64,000 bases of DNA from Nitrobium sp046350935. GTDB taxonomy: Bacteria; Nitrospirota; Thermodesulfovibrionia; Thermodesulfovibrionales; Dissulfurispiraceae. The stretch is from assembly GCA_046350935.1 (NCBI GenBank), contig JAXLZK010000006.1, positions 74,601 through 138,600 of the forward strand. The letters run 5' to 3'. This document shows, piece after piece, positions 6,826 through 14,952 of the stretch (position 1 is the stretch's first letter; each line of letters begins with the position of its first letter). The position numbers were made by a program, and so were the translations under genes. Under the pieces are notes generated by a model. The model did not search any database, had not been told where the DNA came from, and was given only the letters and a program-made list of their open reading frames with translations.

Positions 6826-8865
6826 CTATGCGCTCTGCGGCGGCCTTAGCACCAGGGTGAAAAGGGTCCCCTTGCCCGGTTCGCTCTCGACGGACAGGGT
6901 CCCGTTCATTTTCTTCACTATATTATAACTTACCGCAAGCCCCAGGCCGGTCCCCTTCTCCTTTGTGGTGAAGAAAGGGTCGAAGATCTTCGAGAGGTCC
7001 TCCGGGGGGATGCCCGTGCCCGTATCCTCGAACTGGACGGCAATGTCTCCGTCCCGCTCCATGCTGCGTACGGTGAGGGTCCCCCTGTCAGGCATCGCGT
7101 CCATGGCGTTCAGAATAAGGTTGACGAAGACCTGGGACAGTTGATTGCCGTCGGCGGTGACTTCGGGCAGGGAGGGGTCCAGCTCCTTCCTGATGACGAC
7201 GTTCTTCGCTTTTCTGTCGTACTGGATCAGGTTGAGGGAGGCCTCGATGATCTCGTTGATCCGGCAGCTCGCCTCCTCTCCCACAGGCATTTTCGAGAAG
7301 CCGGAGAGCTGCTTCAGGATCTTCGAAATCCGGTTGATGTGGAAATAGACGGTCTCGAGGCTCTCCTTCTTGAAGGCGTCCTCCTCCATCTCCCGCAGGA
7401 TCTGCACGAAGGAGAAGATGGAGGTCATGGGGTTTCCTATTTCGTGGGCGATGCCGGCGGCGAGCCGCCCAATAGAGGCGAGCTTCTCGGAGTTGATGAT
7501 CTGCTCCTCCATCTTCTTCATTTCCGTCACATCCTGTATCAGCCTGATATACCCGTGCGGCTCGCCCTCCGCTCTCCTGATCGGGGCGGTGGTCACCTGG
7601 TAGTACTTATCCTTCTTTCCGAAGAGGTTGCTGATGAGCGCCGTCTCGATGTTGTTCTCGACGAAAGCACCCGAAACGCTGCATTCGGCGCAGACCTCCT
7701 CGCAGGACTTTCCGATGAGGTCCGTCCCCGCCATCTCATTCAGCGCCCGGTTGGTCCACTGAATGACCCCGTCGCGGTCGAAGAGCACGATGCCGATGGA
7801 GACGGCGCTGACGATCGTGTCGAGCTTTTCTTTTTCGGACGCCAGCTCCGTGGTCCGCTCGGCGACCTTGTTCTCCAGCTCTGAAGCGTACTGTTCGAGC
7901 TCCTGTTTCCGGCGCGCCCCCTCTTCGGCCTTCAGCCTCTTTCTGTTGAACACGATGAGCAGGGCGGAGACGAGGCTGGTGGTCAGGAAGATGGACAGGA
8001 TCAGCAGCGAGTAGAGCTTCATGCTCTGCTTTGTCGCGCGGGTCACTTCGGAAAAAGGCGCGGACACGGCGATGATCCAGGAGAGGCCGCCTATCCCGAC
8101 CGTCGAGAAGGCGACGATCTTGTCTTCGCCGGAAGGAGCGATATGACGGCCGAAATTATTCGTCTTCCCCTCGATAATCCTCTTTTCGAGGTCGAAGCTG
8201 AGGTGGCACTTGAAACAGGTGGGGTCCGTCCTGTAGAGGTTCCTCCCCACCATTCCGGGCTGAGTGGGGTGGTAGAGCAGGTTGCCGTGCTTGTCCATCA
8301 TCCAGCTGTACCCTCTGTTCCCCGTTTTGATGGTGTGGAGAAATGAACGGGCGATGGCGTGTATCTCAAGGGAGAGAAAGGCGATCCTGGCAGGGTCCTC
8401 CCGCAGGGGGGAGGGAGCAACGACATAGAGCATCGAGGAGGTTTCGAGCATTCCCGCCTTCCCGCTGCCCGCTTTCTCCGCTGCGCGGAGCAGGTCCTGG
8501 AGCACCGTATGCGAGAGCTCTGTGGCCCCCCGATAAAAGAGGATGTCTCCCCGGGACGAGAGGACGCCCACATTCGCTTTCAGGGTGTTCTGGTGCGTCA
8601 GCACCCGGTCGGCGAGCCACCGGAAGTCCCCGCTGCTCTGCAGGTCCAGTTTCGCGAGAACTGAAGAGAGGGAGACCACCTCCTCCTCCATGAAGGCGAT
8701 ATGCGCCCGGATATTTTCGGCAATGGACTGCGAAAGCAGCAGCTGCTGGTTGTTGAACTGCTCGGCCATGTCCATCTGGAGGGACTGCTGAAAAAAGATG
8801 TTCAGAGTGATCAGGCCCGATATGACGGCGACAAGAGTGCCTATTATGAGGAAATAGCCCCTCAT
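6826..8865 (-). CDS. Sensor histidine kinase with heme-attachment motif in periplasmic Cache-like domain
   Basis: This 679-residue membrane kinase has an N-terminal helix (about 6-27), a long periplasmic sensor region (about 28-280) and a second helix (about 285-307). These are followed by a coiled-coil linker, a PAS domain (about 350-470), the HisKA box (HEIGNPMTSI) and an HATPase_c domain (N box NLILNAMDAM; G boxes GTGIPP and GTGLGLAVS). Within the sensor region, residues 217-221 read CFKCH, a c-type heme attachment site, preceded by a Cache-like YSWMMDKHGNLLYHP segment. I infer a heme- or redox-sensing input. Its start overlaps the thioesterase stop by 4 nt, and the NtrC-type regulator follows. 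Two Cys (EEVCAEC) in the PAS domain could add a redox or metal input. Confidence 0.93.
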   Translation of the reverse strand: MRGYFLIIGTLVAVISGLITLNIFFQQSLQMDMAEQFNNQQLLLSQSIAENIRAHIAFMEEEVVSLSSVLAKLDLQSSGDFRWLADRVLTHQNTLKANVGVLSSRGDILFYRGATELSHTVLQDLLRAAEKAGSGKAGMLETSSMLYVVAPSPLREDPARIAFLSLEIHAIARSFLHTIKTGNRGYSWMMDKHGNLLYHPTQPGMVGRNLYRTDPTCFKCHLSFDLEKRIIEGKTNNFGRHIAPSGEDKIVAFSTVGIGGLSWIIAVSAPFSEVTRATKQSMKLYSLLILSIFLTTSLVSALLIVFNRKRLKAEEGARRKQELEQYASELENKVAERTTELASEKEKLDTIVSAVSIGIVLFDRDGVIQWTNRALNEMAGTDLIGKSCEEVCAECSVSGAFVENNIETALISNLFGKKDKYYQVTTAPIRRAEGEPHGYIRLIQDVTEMKKMEEQIINSEKLASIGRLAAGIAHEIGNPMTSIFSFVQILREMEEDAFKKESLETVYFHINRISKILKQLSGFSKMPVGEEASCRINEIIEASLNLIQYDRKAKNVVIRKELDPSLPEVTADGNQLSQVFVNLILNAMDAMPDRGTLTVRSMERDGDIAVQFEDTGTGIPPEDLSKIFDPFFTTKEKGTGLGLAVSYNIVKKMNGTLSVESEPGKGTLFTLVLRPPQSA

Positions 8866-9263
8866 GGAACGGGCAGGAGCTTGGCGGTCGCCTCTGCAAG
8901 AACGGCGCCGCTGCGGCGGTGTCTCATCCGTGCGCGGGACTCAAGGAGCCGGGGACCCTTCCGGGTGATCTCCGCTTCGATCTCCGCCTCCTCTCCGATC
9001 AGCAGCGGCTTCCTGAAACGTACTCTGATTTCCGCGGTCACCGAAGTGACTCCCTCTGCTGCAGCCGCCTGTATCATCGCCTCGTCGAGGACCGACGCGA
9101 TGATGCCGCCATGGACCTTGTCTTTATACCCCTGGTACGGGGGGGAGGGGATGAATGCGGAAACGACTTTCCCTTCGGCCCGGGAGAAAACCAGCTTCAG
9201 CCCGAAGGGGTTCTCCGTGCCGCATACGAAACAGTGCCTGTCCGCTTCCCAATCGCTGTTCAT
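8862..9263 (-). CDS. PaaI-like hotdog-fold thioesterase
   Basis: This 133-residue single-domain hotdog protein probably hydrolyses an acyl-CoA or aryl-CoA thioester in the cytoplasm. Typical elements are the CFVCG start, the VHGGIIASVLDEAM helix whose HGG and Asp/Glu residues form the active site, and the RVRFRKPLLIGEE strand. Length is normal for the family. It is the first gene of a four-gene minus-strand operon; its stop overlaps the kinase start (ATGA). The Shine-Dalgarno site is weak (CAGAGA). Its link to the signalling genes may be only positional. The actual substrate cannot be read from the sequence. Confidence 0.85.
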   Translation of the reverse strand: MNSDWEADRHCFVCGTENPFGLKLVFSRAEGKVVSAFIPSPPYQGYKDKVHGGIIASVLDEAMIQAAAAEGVTSVTAEIRVRFRKPLLIGEEAEIEAEITRKGPRLLESRARMRHRRSGAVLAEATAKLLPVP

Positions 9264-9405
9264 TCTCTGGTACGGGCTCTCGTAGGGGCTCCGGTACGGG
9301 CCATCTCCCCGGGCCGGCTGTGCACCGCGGACCCGGACAGCAGGGCGTACAGCGGGAGGGCAGCGGCGTCCCTCGCCGCCGCTGCACGGCGGACGGAGCG
9401 CCGCG

Positions 9406-10668
9406 TTACTTGTTCATCATCTCCAGGAACTCCCGGTTGTTCTTCGCCCCTTTCAGCTTGCTGAGGAGGAACTCCATGCTTTCGACCGTGCTCAGCGGGT
9501 TCAGCACCTTTCTCAGAATCCACATCTTGTTCAGCACGTCCTTGTCGACGAGGAGCTCTTCCTTCCGCGTCCCTGAGGCGTTGATGTCGATGCTCGGGAA
9601 TATCCTCTTGTCCACCAGCTTGCGGTCGAGGTGGATTTCCATGTTGCCGGTGCCTTTGAACTCCTCGAAAATGACGTCGTCCATTCTGCTCCCGGTGTCG
9701 ATGAGGGCTGTTGCAAGGATGGTGAGGCTGCCTCCCTCCTCGATCTTCCGGGCGGTTCCGAAGAACCTCTTGGGCTTCTGAAGGGCGTTCGCATCGAGAC
9801 CTCCGGACAGCACCTTTCCGCTGGTGGGGGTGATGGTATTGTATGCCCTCGCCAGTCTCGTGACACTGTCCAGGAGGATGACGACGTCTTTTTTGGCTTC
9901 TATCTGCCGCTTCGCCCTCTCGATGACCATCTCCGAAACCTGGCAGTGGCGCTGGGGGGGCTCATCAAAGGTGGAGCTGATGATCTCCGCGGTGCTCACC
10001 TGCCTCTTCCAGTCGGTGACTTCCTCAGGCCTCTCATCGATCAGGAGGATGATCAGATGGATCTCTTTGTGGTTCTTCTTAATGGCGCGGGCGATAGACT
10101 GGAGGAGCATGGTTTTCCCCGTCCGCGGCGCCGCCACGACGAGCCCGCGCTGCCCCTTGCCGATAGGGGTGATCAGGTCCATGACCCGCATGTTGAAGTC
10201 GTTTGCATCCGACTCGAGCTGGATCTTTTCCGTAGGATAGTAAGGGGTAAGGTTGTCGAAGAAGGGGCGGTTTACGTTGGTCTCGGGAGACTCGTTGTTG
10301 ATGTTCTCGACCTTCAGGAGGGCGAAATACCTCTCGTTCTCCTTGGGGGGCCTTATCTGGCCCGACACGTAATCCCCGGTCCGCAGGGTGAAGCGCCGTA
10401 TCTGGGAGGGGGAGACGTAGATATCGTCGGGGCTCGGAAGATAGCTGTAGTCCGGAGAGCGGAGGAACCCGAACCCGTCGGGCAGGATCTCCAGGACCCC
10501 AGACCCGTACACGTTCCCGGCTTTTTCCGCCTGGGCCTGCAGGATGGCGAAAATGACATCCTGCTTCCTCATTCCCGTTGCACCCTCCACGTTGAGCTCC
10601 TTGGCGAACTGGGTGAGCTCATCGATGCTCTTCTCTTTCAATTCCGAGATTGAGATATAATTTTCCAT
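9406..10668 (-). CDS. rho: Transcription termination factor Rho
   Basis: This hexameric RNA helicase of 420 residues terminates untranslated transcripts. Visible parts are the N-terminal Rho helix domain (about 1-45), the cold-shock-like RNA-binding domain with GFGFLR, the Walker A APRTGKT, LLIDERPEEV with Walker B residues, the Q-loop region and the R-loop GTGNMEIHLDRK. ATG 10668 is chosen over the in-frame codon at 10704 because AGAGGT lies 10 nt upstream and homologues begin here. It is a single gene behind a strong promoter with a long leader. A GC-rich hairpin at about 9359-9385 follows the stop without a U-run. Confidence 0.97.
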   Translation of the reverse strand: MENYISISELKEKSIDELTQFAKELNVEGATGMRKQDVIFAILQAQAEKAGNVYGSGVLEILPDGFGFLRSPDYSYLPSPDDIYVSPSQIRRFTLRTGDYVSGQIRPPKENERYFALLKVENINNESPETNVNRPFFDNLTPYYPTEKIQLESDANDFNMRVMDLITPIGKGQRGLVVAAPRTGKTMLLQSIARAIKKNHKEIHLIILLIDERPEEVTDWKRQVSTAEIISSTFDEPPQRHCQVSEMVIERAKRQIEAKKDVVILLDSVTRLARAYNTITPTSGKVLSGGLDANALQKPKRFFGTARKIEEGGSLTILATALIDTGSRMDDVIFEEFKGTGNMEIHLDRKLVDKRIFPSIDINASGTRKEELLVDKDVLNKMWILRKVLNPLSTVESMEFLLSKLKGAKNNREFLEMMNK

Positions 10669-10936
10669 ATTCTTTTTACCTCTCTGGGTTCTCGTGGTCG
10701 ACAATCCACGATCACGGCGTTATGGTGCAGGTGGATTCTCGCTTTGAAGTTGTTTTGGTTTATTTATTTGTATTCTTATGGCTTATCCCTGGAAAGGAGA
10801 GATAAGGTAGATTACTTTCTGAGGACCCTTCCTCGTCAGACGTAGCTCTCGGATTTGGAAGAAACGAGTCGAGGAGCCCGAAACGAAAGGGGCGAAATCC
10901 CTTTATTAGAATACAAGATGTTAAATGCTTTGTCAA
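10669..10936 (-). promoter_or_regulatory. rho promoter and long 5' leader
   Basis: On the minus strand, TTGACA (10936-10931), a 17-nt spacer and TATTCT (10913-10908) form a near-consensus sigma-70 promoter with a start near 10901. This gives a 5' leader of about 232 nt with no credible ORF. A hairpin with arms TCGTGG/CCACGA lies just upstream of the ribosome-binding site, and another (AAAGGG/CCCTTT) lies near the 5' end. Autoregulation of rho through its leader is known in other bacteria; here it is inferred. Confidence 0.65.
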
Positions 10937-11035
10937 TACGCTTTCTTGTCCGGCGTATGGACTATTTCCCGCCCGGAATTATACACTACGGTGTGTAGAC
11001 ACCCCGGGGAATTCCCCTGTCAGGAAGGAGAATGC

Positions 11036-12217
11036 ATGTACCCGTACCCGGTAAAACAGAGGACTTCTCTCAAGGCCGCGTCCTTTACCGAATCCGTGAT
11101 CAGGCAGATGACCCGCGAGGCGCTGGCCCACGGTGCGATCAATCTTGCCCAGGGCTTCCCGGACTTTCCCGCTCCCGACTTCATTAAGAGGGCCGCGGTG
11201 GAGGCCATCGAGCAGGACCACAACCAATACGCCATCACCTGGGGCGCTCCCTCGCTGCGCAGCGCCCTTGCCCGCAAAATGGAGGACCTCTACCATCTCG
11301 CTGTCGACCCGGACAGGGAAATTACGGTCTGCTGCGGTTCCACCGAGGGAATGATCTCCTCGCTCCTCGCCGTGGTGGACCCCGGAGAGGAAGTGATCGT
11401 ATTCGAGCCTTTCTACGAGAATTACGGTCCCGACGCGGTCCTCTGCGGCGCGGTCCCCCGCTCCGTCAGACTCCATCCACCCGACTTCGCGCTCGATGAG
11501 GAGGAGCTGAGAGCGGCCTTCAGCAGCAGGACGAAAGCCATCATCATCAATACCCCGAACAACCCGTCCGGGAAGGTCTTCAGCGCGGAAGAGCTTGCGA
11601 TCATCGCGAAATACTGCGAGGAATACAACGTGATCGCCATCACCGACGAGATTTATGAGCATATCGTCTACGACGGATTCCGGCACGTACCCATGGCGAC
11701 CCTGGAAGGGATGCGCGACAGGACGATCACCGTCAGCGGCATCTCGAAGACCTTCAGCGTCACGGGGTGGCGCGTGGGGTACGTCATCGCTCCTCCCGAC
11801 ATCACCGGAGCAATACGCAAGGTGCATGACTTCCTGACTGTAGGCACCGCGGCCCCCCTCCAAGAGGCGGCTGCCCGGGCAATCGCCGCAGGGGGAGAGT
11901 ATTACCGCGAACTGGCCGCTTTCTACGCGAGCCGCAGGGATTACTTGCTCGATGTCCTGCGGAGCACGGGCTTCTCCTGCCACTCGCCGGCGGGCGCCTA
12001 TTACATCATGGCGGACATCAGCCCCTGGAGATGCGGCGACGACGTCGCCTTTGCGCAGTACCTCACGAGGGAAATAGGAGTGGCCGTGGTCCCGGGCAGC
12101 AGCTTCTACAGCGAAAAGGATTCCCCCGGTGCGAAGATGGTACGCTTTACTTTCTGCAAGAAGAGGGAGACCCTGGAGGCTGCTGCGGAACGACTTCGGA
12201 AGCTGAGCACACCCTAG
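11036..12217 (+). CDS. PLP-dependent class I/II aminotransferase (AspC-like)
   Basis: This 393-residue cytosolic aminotransferase is of fold type I. Landmarks are AQGFPDFPAPDF near the N-terminus, NTPNNPSGKVF (substrate and PLP-binding Asn/Pro), TDEIYEHIVYD with the PLP-ring Asp, and SGISKTFSVTGWRVGY, whose Lys forms the Schiff base. It resembles enzymes annotated as aspartate, methionine or kynurenine aminotransferases, and the exact substrate is unresolved. ATG 11036 follows AGGAAGGAG; the frame is open further upstream without a better site. It is transcribed divergently from rho. A short inverted repeat (TACAC-N6-GTGTA, 10982-10997) sits about 40 nt upstream and may be an operator. Confidence 0.9.
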   Translation: MYPYPVKQRTSLKAASFTESVIRQMTREALAHGAINLAQGFPDFPAPDFIKRAAVEAIEQDHNQYAITWGAPSLRSALARKMEDLYHLAVDPDREITVCCGSTEGMISSLLAVVDPGEEVIVFEPFYENYGPDAVLCGAVPRSVRLHPPDFALDEEELRAAFSSRTKAIIINTPNNPSGKVFSAEELAIIAKYCEEYNVIAITDEIYEHIVYDGFRHVPMATLEGMRDRTITVSGISKTFSVTGWRVGYVIAPPDITGAIRKVHDFLTVGTAAPLQEAAARAIAAGGEYYRELAAFYASRRDYLLDVLRSTGFSCHSPAGAYYIMADISPWRCGDDVAFAQYLTREIGVAVVPGSSFYSEKDSPGAKMVRFTFCKKRETLEAAAERLRKLSTP

Positions 12218-12258
12218 GGCCGCAGAGGCGGACAGACTCCCGGGCGAATGCGTCAACA

Positions 12259-12436
12259 GAGCGATGTAAAGGAAAACAACAGGATTGCTTCAGGGTACGA
12301 CCCTTCGCACTGACAAAGACTCTCTGACAAAGATTCTCTCTCATTGAGAGTCTTTTCCCTCTCTCATTGCGCCCCTCTCTCCTAACCATTGCGTTCCCTT
12401 CCTTCTGTCATTGCGAGCGGAGCGAAGCAATCTCAA
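12259..12436 (-). repeat. Dispersed non-coding repeat, copy B (inverted relative to copy A)
   Basis: Homologous in inverted orientation to 1884-2045. The two ends are nearly identical (31 of 31 and 51 of 53 nt), while the middle differs and here contains its own short tandem words (GACAAAGA followed by CTCTCT-like stretches). It fills the gap between the aminotransferase and the LarC-like gene. Its 12408-12436 end supplies the last codons and stop of that gene. Confidence 0.85.
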
Positions 12437-12932
12437 TAGTAACCTCCTCATCGGATTCTCTCAATTTTGATTCGATCATGGTTCTGAGTTCGGAGAGCGA
12501 GATGAGGCAGTTCATCTTCTCTTTCACCTGGGTCTGGACATTCACCAGGAAGTCGTGCTCCACATCCATGCACAAGGGCTGCCCGGGCTCTCCCACGAGC
12601 TTCACCGCGCACTGAAACTCCTGGACCTTCTCCTTCATTCTGAGAGTAACCTTTCTCGCGGCATAGGCAACGCGGTAGAAGATATGGGTGGTATCCACCC
12701 GGTGGTACCCTGTCACCTTGAGCTCCTGTATCAGGAACGCGGCAATGGCCTCCTCCTTTGCCGCCGTCGTATCGATGAGAAGGAGGTGGCCGGGCCGGTT
12801 CTTCTTGGTAATGGTGGGGATGAGCTGGACATTGTGTGCGCCCAATCCCATGATCCTCTCCACGGCGAAGCCGAGGACCTCTCCCGACGCATGATCGACC
12901 TGTGCAAGCAGCAGATGCGCTTTCTTTTCCAT
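12408..12932 (-). CDS. LarC C-terminal-domain-like protein (DUF111 type)
   Basis: This 174-residue protein resembles the C-terminal part of LarC, the CTP-dependent nickel-insertion enzyme that completes the nickel-pincer cofactor. The matching elements are a VD..SGEVLGFAVERIMGLGAHNVQLIPT segment, KKNRPGHLL and a following R-rich strand. Full LarC is about 400 residues, so only one domain is present. No LarA, LarB or LarE was seen nearby. It follows the unrecognised 589-residue gene by 23 nt without a clear ribosome-binding site, suggesting coupling. The final residues (IEIASLRSQ and stop) are encoded by a dispersed repeat, so the original C-terminus may have been replaced. A nickel role is inference. 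Confidence 0.65.
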   Translation of the reverse strand: MEKKAHLLLAQVDHASGEVLGFAVERIMGLGAHNVQLIPTITKKNRPGHLLLIDTTAAKEEAIAAFLIQELKVTGYHRVDTTHIFYRVAYAARKVTLRMKEKVQEFQCAVKLVGEPGQPLCMDVEHDFLVNVQTQVKEKMNCLISLSELRTMIESKLRESDEEVTIEIASLRSQ

Positions 12933-12955
12933 AAAGAGTGTGGCCGGTGCTTTGC

Positions 12956-14725
12956 CTAGAAGTCGAGGCCCTTCATGATGTCGTAAGCGAGCTGCGTCGC
13001 TTTTTTAAGACTGGGAGAGGGCAGGGCCATAATGACGTTGGCCGTCTCGGTCGCCTTGTCCGCCGCCTCTTTGGGGTCCATGCCCAAGGCGGCTGCCATG
13101 CAGGCGCAGACCACCACGTCCATGGAGCAGGCCCCCGCGCAGAGCAGGTCGATGATGGCCGGGGAGATACAGGAGATGGCATCGATGGTCTCTCTGTCCT
13201 GTTTCAGCAGGGCCTCGGGCGCGGCCTTGGCAAGCACGTTTTCCAGTTCATAGACCCTGCCGTCGATCTTCACCTCTGCGTCGATATAGGCGTCAAAGGC
13301 GAAGTGCTTCTGGGCAAACTTGTGGCAGCGTCTTCCCGAGCCGGGTTTTACCGTGGTGAACTTGATGTACTCGATGTTTTTGTTCAGCCGCTTGCTCATG
13401 GCCTTTGCCGCCGCTTCGGCAATAGCGTCGATGTGCTTTTTTTGCACCTCTCCCATCAGCTCTTCGAGCGATGCCCCTTCTTTCAGACGCTTGTGGGCAT
13501 AGAGGGCTCTTTTTGTCAGGGCATTGGTGAGCCCCGGCTCCGTGGCCTTGATGAGGGCGTCGGTGAGCGGTCCGCGCTCCACTGCCTCGGCCCTGCGGGC
13601 AAGGAGGTTAGTCGCCACCGTGGCGTCCTCCCGCTGAAAGTGCATGTCCATGGTCTTTTTGATGACGGCAATGATCTCCTCGGGGGCCGCTCCCTTCCCC
13701 AGCAGGTAGAGCGCAAGCACCGGAGAGGTGACCCAGTGGTGCAGGGGGATGACCAGGGGGCCTCCGGACCTTCCCGCGCCGATGGCGGCCCCCTCCTGGA
13801 TAACGGAGCACATCTCACAGAACATGATCATGCCCACCACGGTGGGCGTGCCGGAGTCCTTCAGGATGATCGCCAGGTCCCCCACCACCTGGGCGGTCCT
13901 GAGCTCATCCCCTGTGCCCCTGATGTGGAGCACCTCGGGCAGCTCCGCCTCTTTGACCGCTGCCTGGGCAACGGTCTCGGGGGTGCGCGTGACCATGAAC
14001 TGTCCGAACTCTTCGCCCACGTAGGCGTCCGGGTGAATGATCTCCAGGGCCGCCGCCGCACCAAAGAGCGCGGCCAGCCATTTGTTGGGCTTCATCCCCG
14101 CAGAGAGGTACGCCCGCATCATGGCGCTCGTGCCGATGGTGGCAAGCTTCCGGCCCAGCTTCGGAAAGAGGTGGTCCTCTCCGATGGCGGAATGGCCGAC
14201 GATGGGCCCCCCTGCCCCAAGGGGCAGGTAGCGGGAGTCGTAGGGGGCGAGGTGCTCTTTGTCCAGGGCCTGGTAGATGGCCAGGGTAGCGGCAAAGCCG
14301 GAGATCTTGTTGTTTTGTTTCTCGGTGGGCATGCAGGAGATGCGCCCCGAGGGAATGCCCGCGGCCATGCGGGTGACGGCCCCCAGCTTCCGGTTGGGGC
14401 AGGGCATGCCGCACTGCACGTTCACCCCCGCCCAGTAAAGGAGCGTTGCCGCCGCAAGGGCCGCGTTGGCGGGGTCCGCCCCGCACTCCATGAGCTTCTT
14501 TACCGCTTTCTTTGCAATGTCGTCGATGTCGGTATGGGGCTCATCAGAGAGGTCCAGTTTCAGTTTCCTGCCTTTCTGGAGCTCCTTGGCAATCACGTCC
14601 GCTGCCGCCCAGACCCCGATGTTGAAGGCTCCCCAGCCCCCCAGCCCCGCATCAAGCTTGTCCACGGTAAGGTATTCGGGCCGCGCCGTAGCGGCCCGGA
14701 AGGTGGCCATGATCTCTCTGTGCAT
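12956..14725 (-). CDS. Unrecognised 589-residue Cys-rich protein
   Basis: I do not recognise this family. The protein is soluble and alanine/glycine-rich, with no signal peptide. Visible motifs are NVQCGMPCPNRKLGA (about residues 117-131), RISCMPTEKQNNK, a Gly-rich GAGGPIVGHSAIGED, MFCEMCSV, GSGRRCHKF and a C-terminal cluster SCISPAIIDLLCAGACSMDVVVCAC. The number and pairing of Cys suggest metal or cofactor binding or thiol chemistry. ATG 14725 follows AAGGAG. It lies upstream of the LarC-like gene and, across the assembly gap, downstream of an MtaA-like methyltransferase, hinting at corrinoid, methyl or nickel cofactor metabolism. That is only context. Confidence 0.8.
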   Translation of the reverse strand: MHREIMATFRAATARPEYLTVDKLDAGLGGWGAFNIGVWAAADVIAKELQKGRKLKLDLSDEPHTDIDDIAKKAVKKLMECGADPANAALAAATLLYWAGVNVQCGMPCPNRKLGAVTRMAAGIPSGRISCMPTEKQNNKISGFAATLAIYQALDKEHLAPYDSRYLPLGAGGPIVGHSAIGEDHLFPKLGRKLATIGTSAMMRAYLSAGMKPNKWLAALFGAAAALEIIHPDAYVGEEFGQFMVTRTPETVAQAAVKEAELPEVLHIRGTGDELRTAQVVGDLAIILKDSGTPTVVGMIMFCEMCSVIQEGAAIGAGRSGGPLVIPLHHWVTSPVLALYLLGKGAAPEEIIAVIKKTMDMHFQREDATVATNLLARRAEAVERGPLTDALIKATEPGLTNALTKRALYAHKRLKEGASLEELMGEVQKKHIDAIAEAAAKAMSKRLNKNIEYIKFTTVKPGSGRRCHKFAQKHFAFDAYIDAEVKIDGRVYELENVLAKAAPEALLKQDRETIDAISCISPAIIDLLCAGACSMDVVVCACMAAALGMDPKEAADKATETANVIMALPSPSLKKATQLAYDIMKGLDF

Positions 14726-14746
14726 ATCTGCTCTCCTTTATCGATA

Positions 14747-14846
14747 NNNNNNNNNNNNNNNNNNNNNNNNNNNNNNNNNNNNNNNNNNNNNNNNNNNNNN
14801 NNNNNNNNNNNNNNNNNNNNNNNNNNNNNNNNNNNNNNNNNNNNNN
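14747..14846. other. Assembly gap (100 N)
   Basis: Exactly 100 N residues, the conventional filler for a scaffold gap of unknown size. A palindromic repeat begins 2 nt after it, which probably explains the break. Distances across this point, and the operon link between 12956-14725 and 14953-15981, are therefore uncertain. Confidence 0.99.
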
Positions 14847-14848
14847 TC

Positions 14849-14926
14849 CGTCATTCCGGCAGATCCGTTGAGCCGGAATCCAGAGTTTTCAAAAACTTCT
14901 GGACTCCGGTTTTCACCGGAGTGACG
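14849..14926. repeat. Palindromic REP/MITE-like element
   Basis: This 78-nt element has terminal inverted arms (CGTCATTCCGG at 14849 and CCGGAGTGACG ending at 14926, one mismatch). It can fold into nested hairpins: ATTCCGGC/GCCGGAAT, CCAGAG/CTTCTGG and ACTCCGGT/ACCGGAGT. It lies at the edge of the scaffold gap and downstream of the methyltransferase stop. Such elements are usually multicopy; no second copy is visible in this window. Confidence 0.75.
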
Positions 14927-14952
14927 AAATATGCGTACCTCGTTTTAATAAA

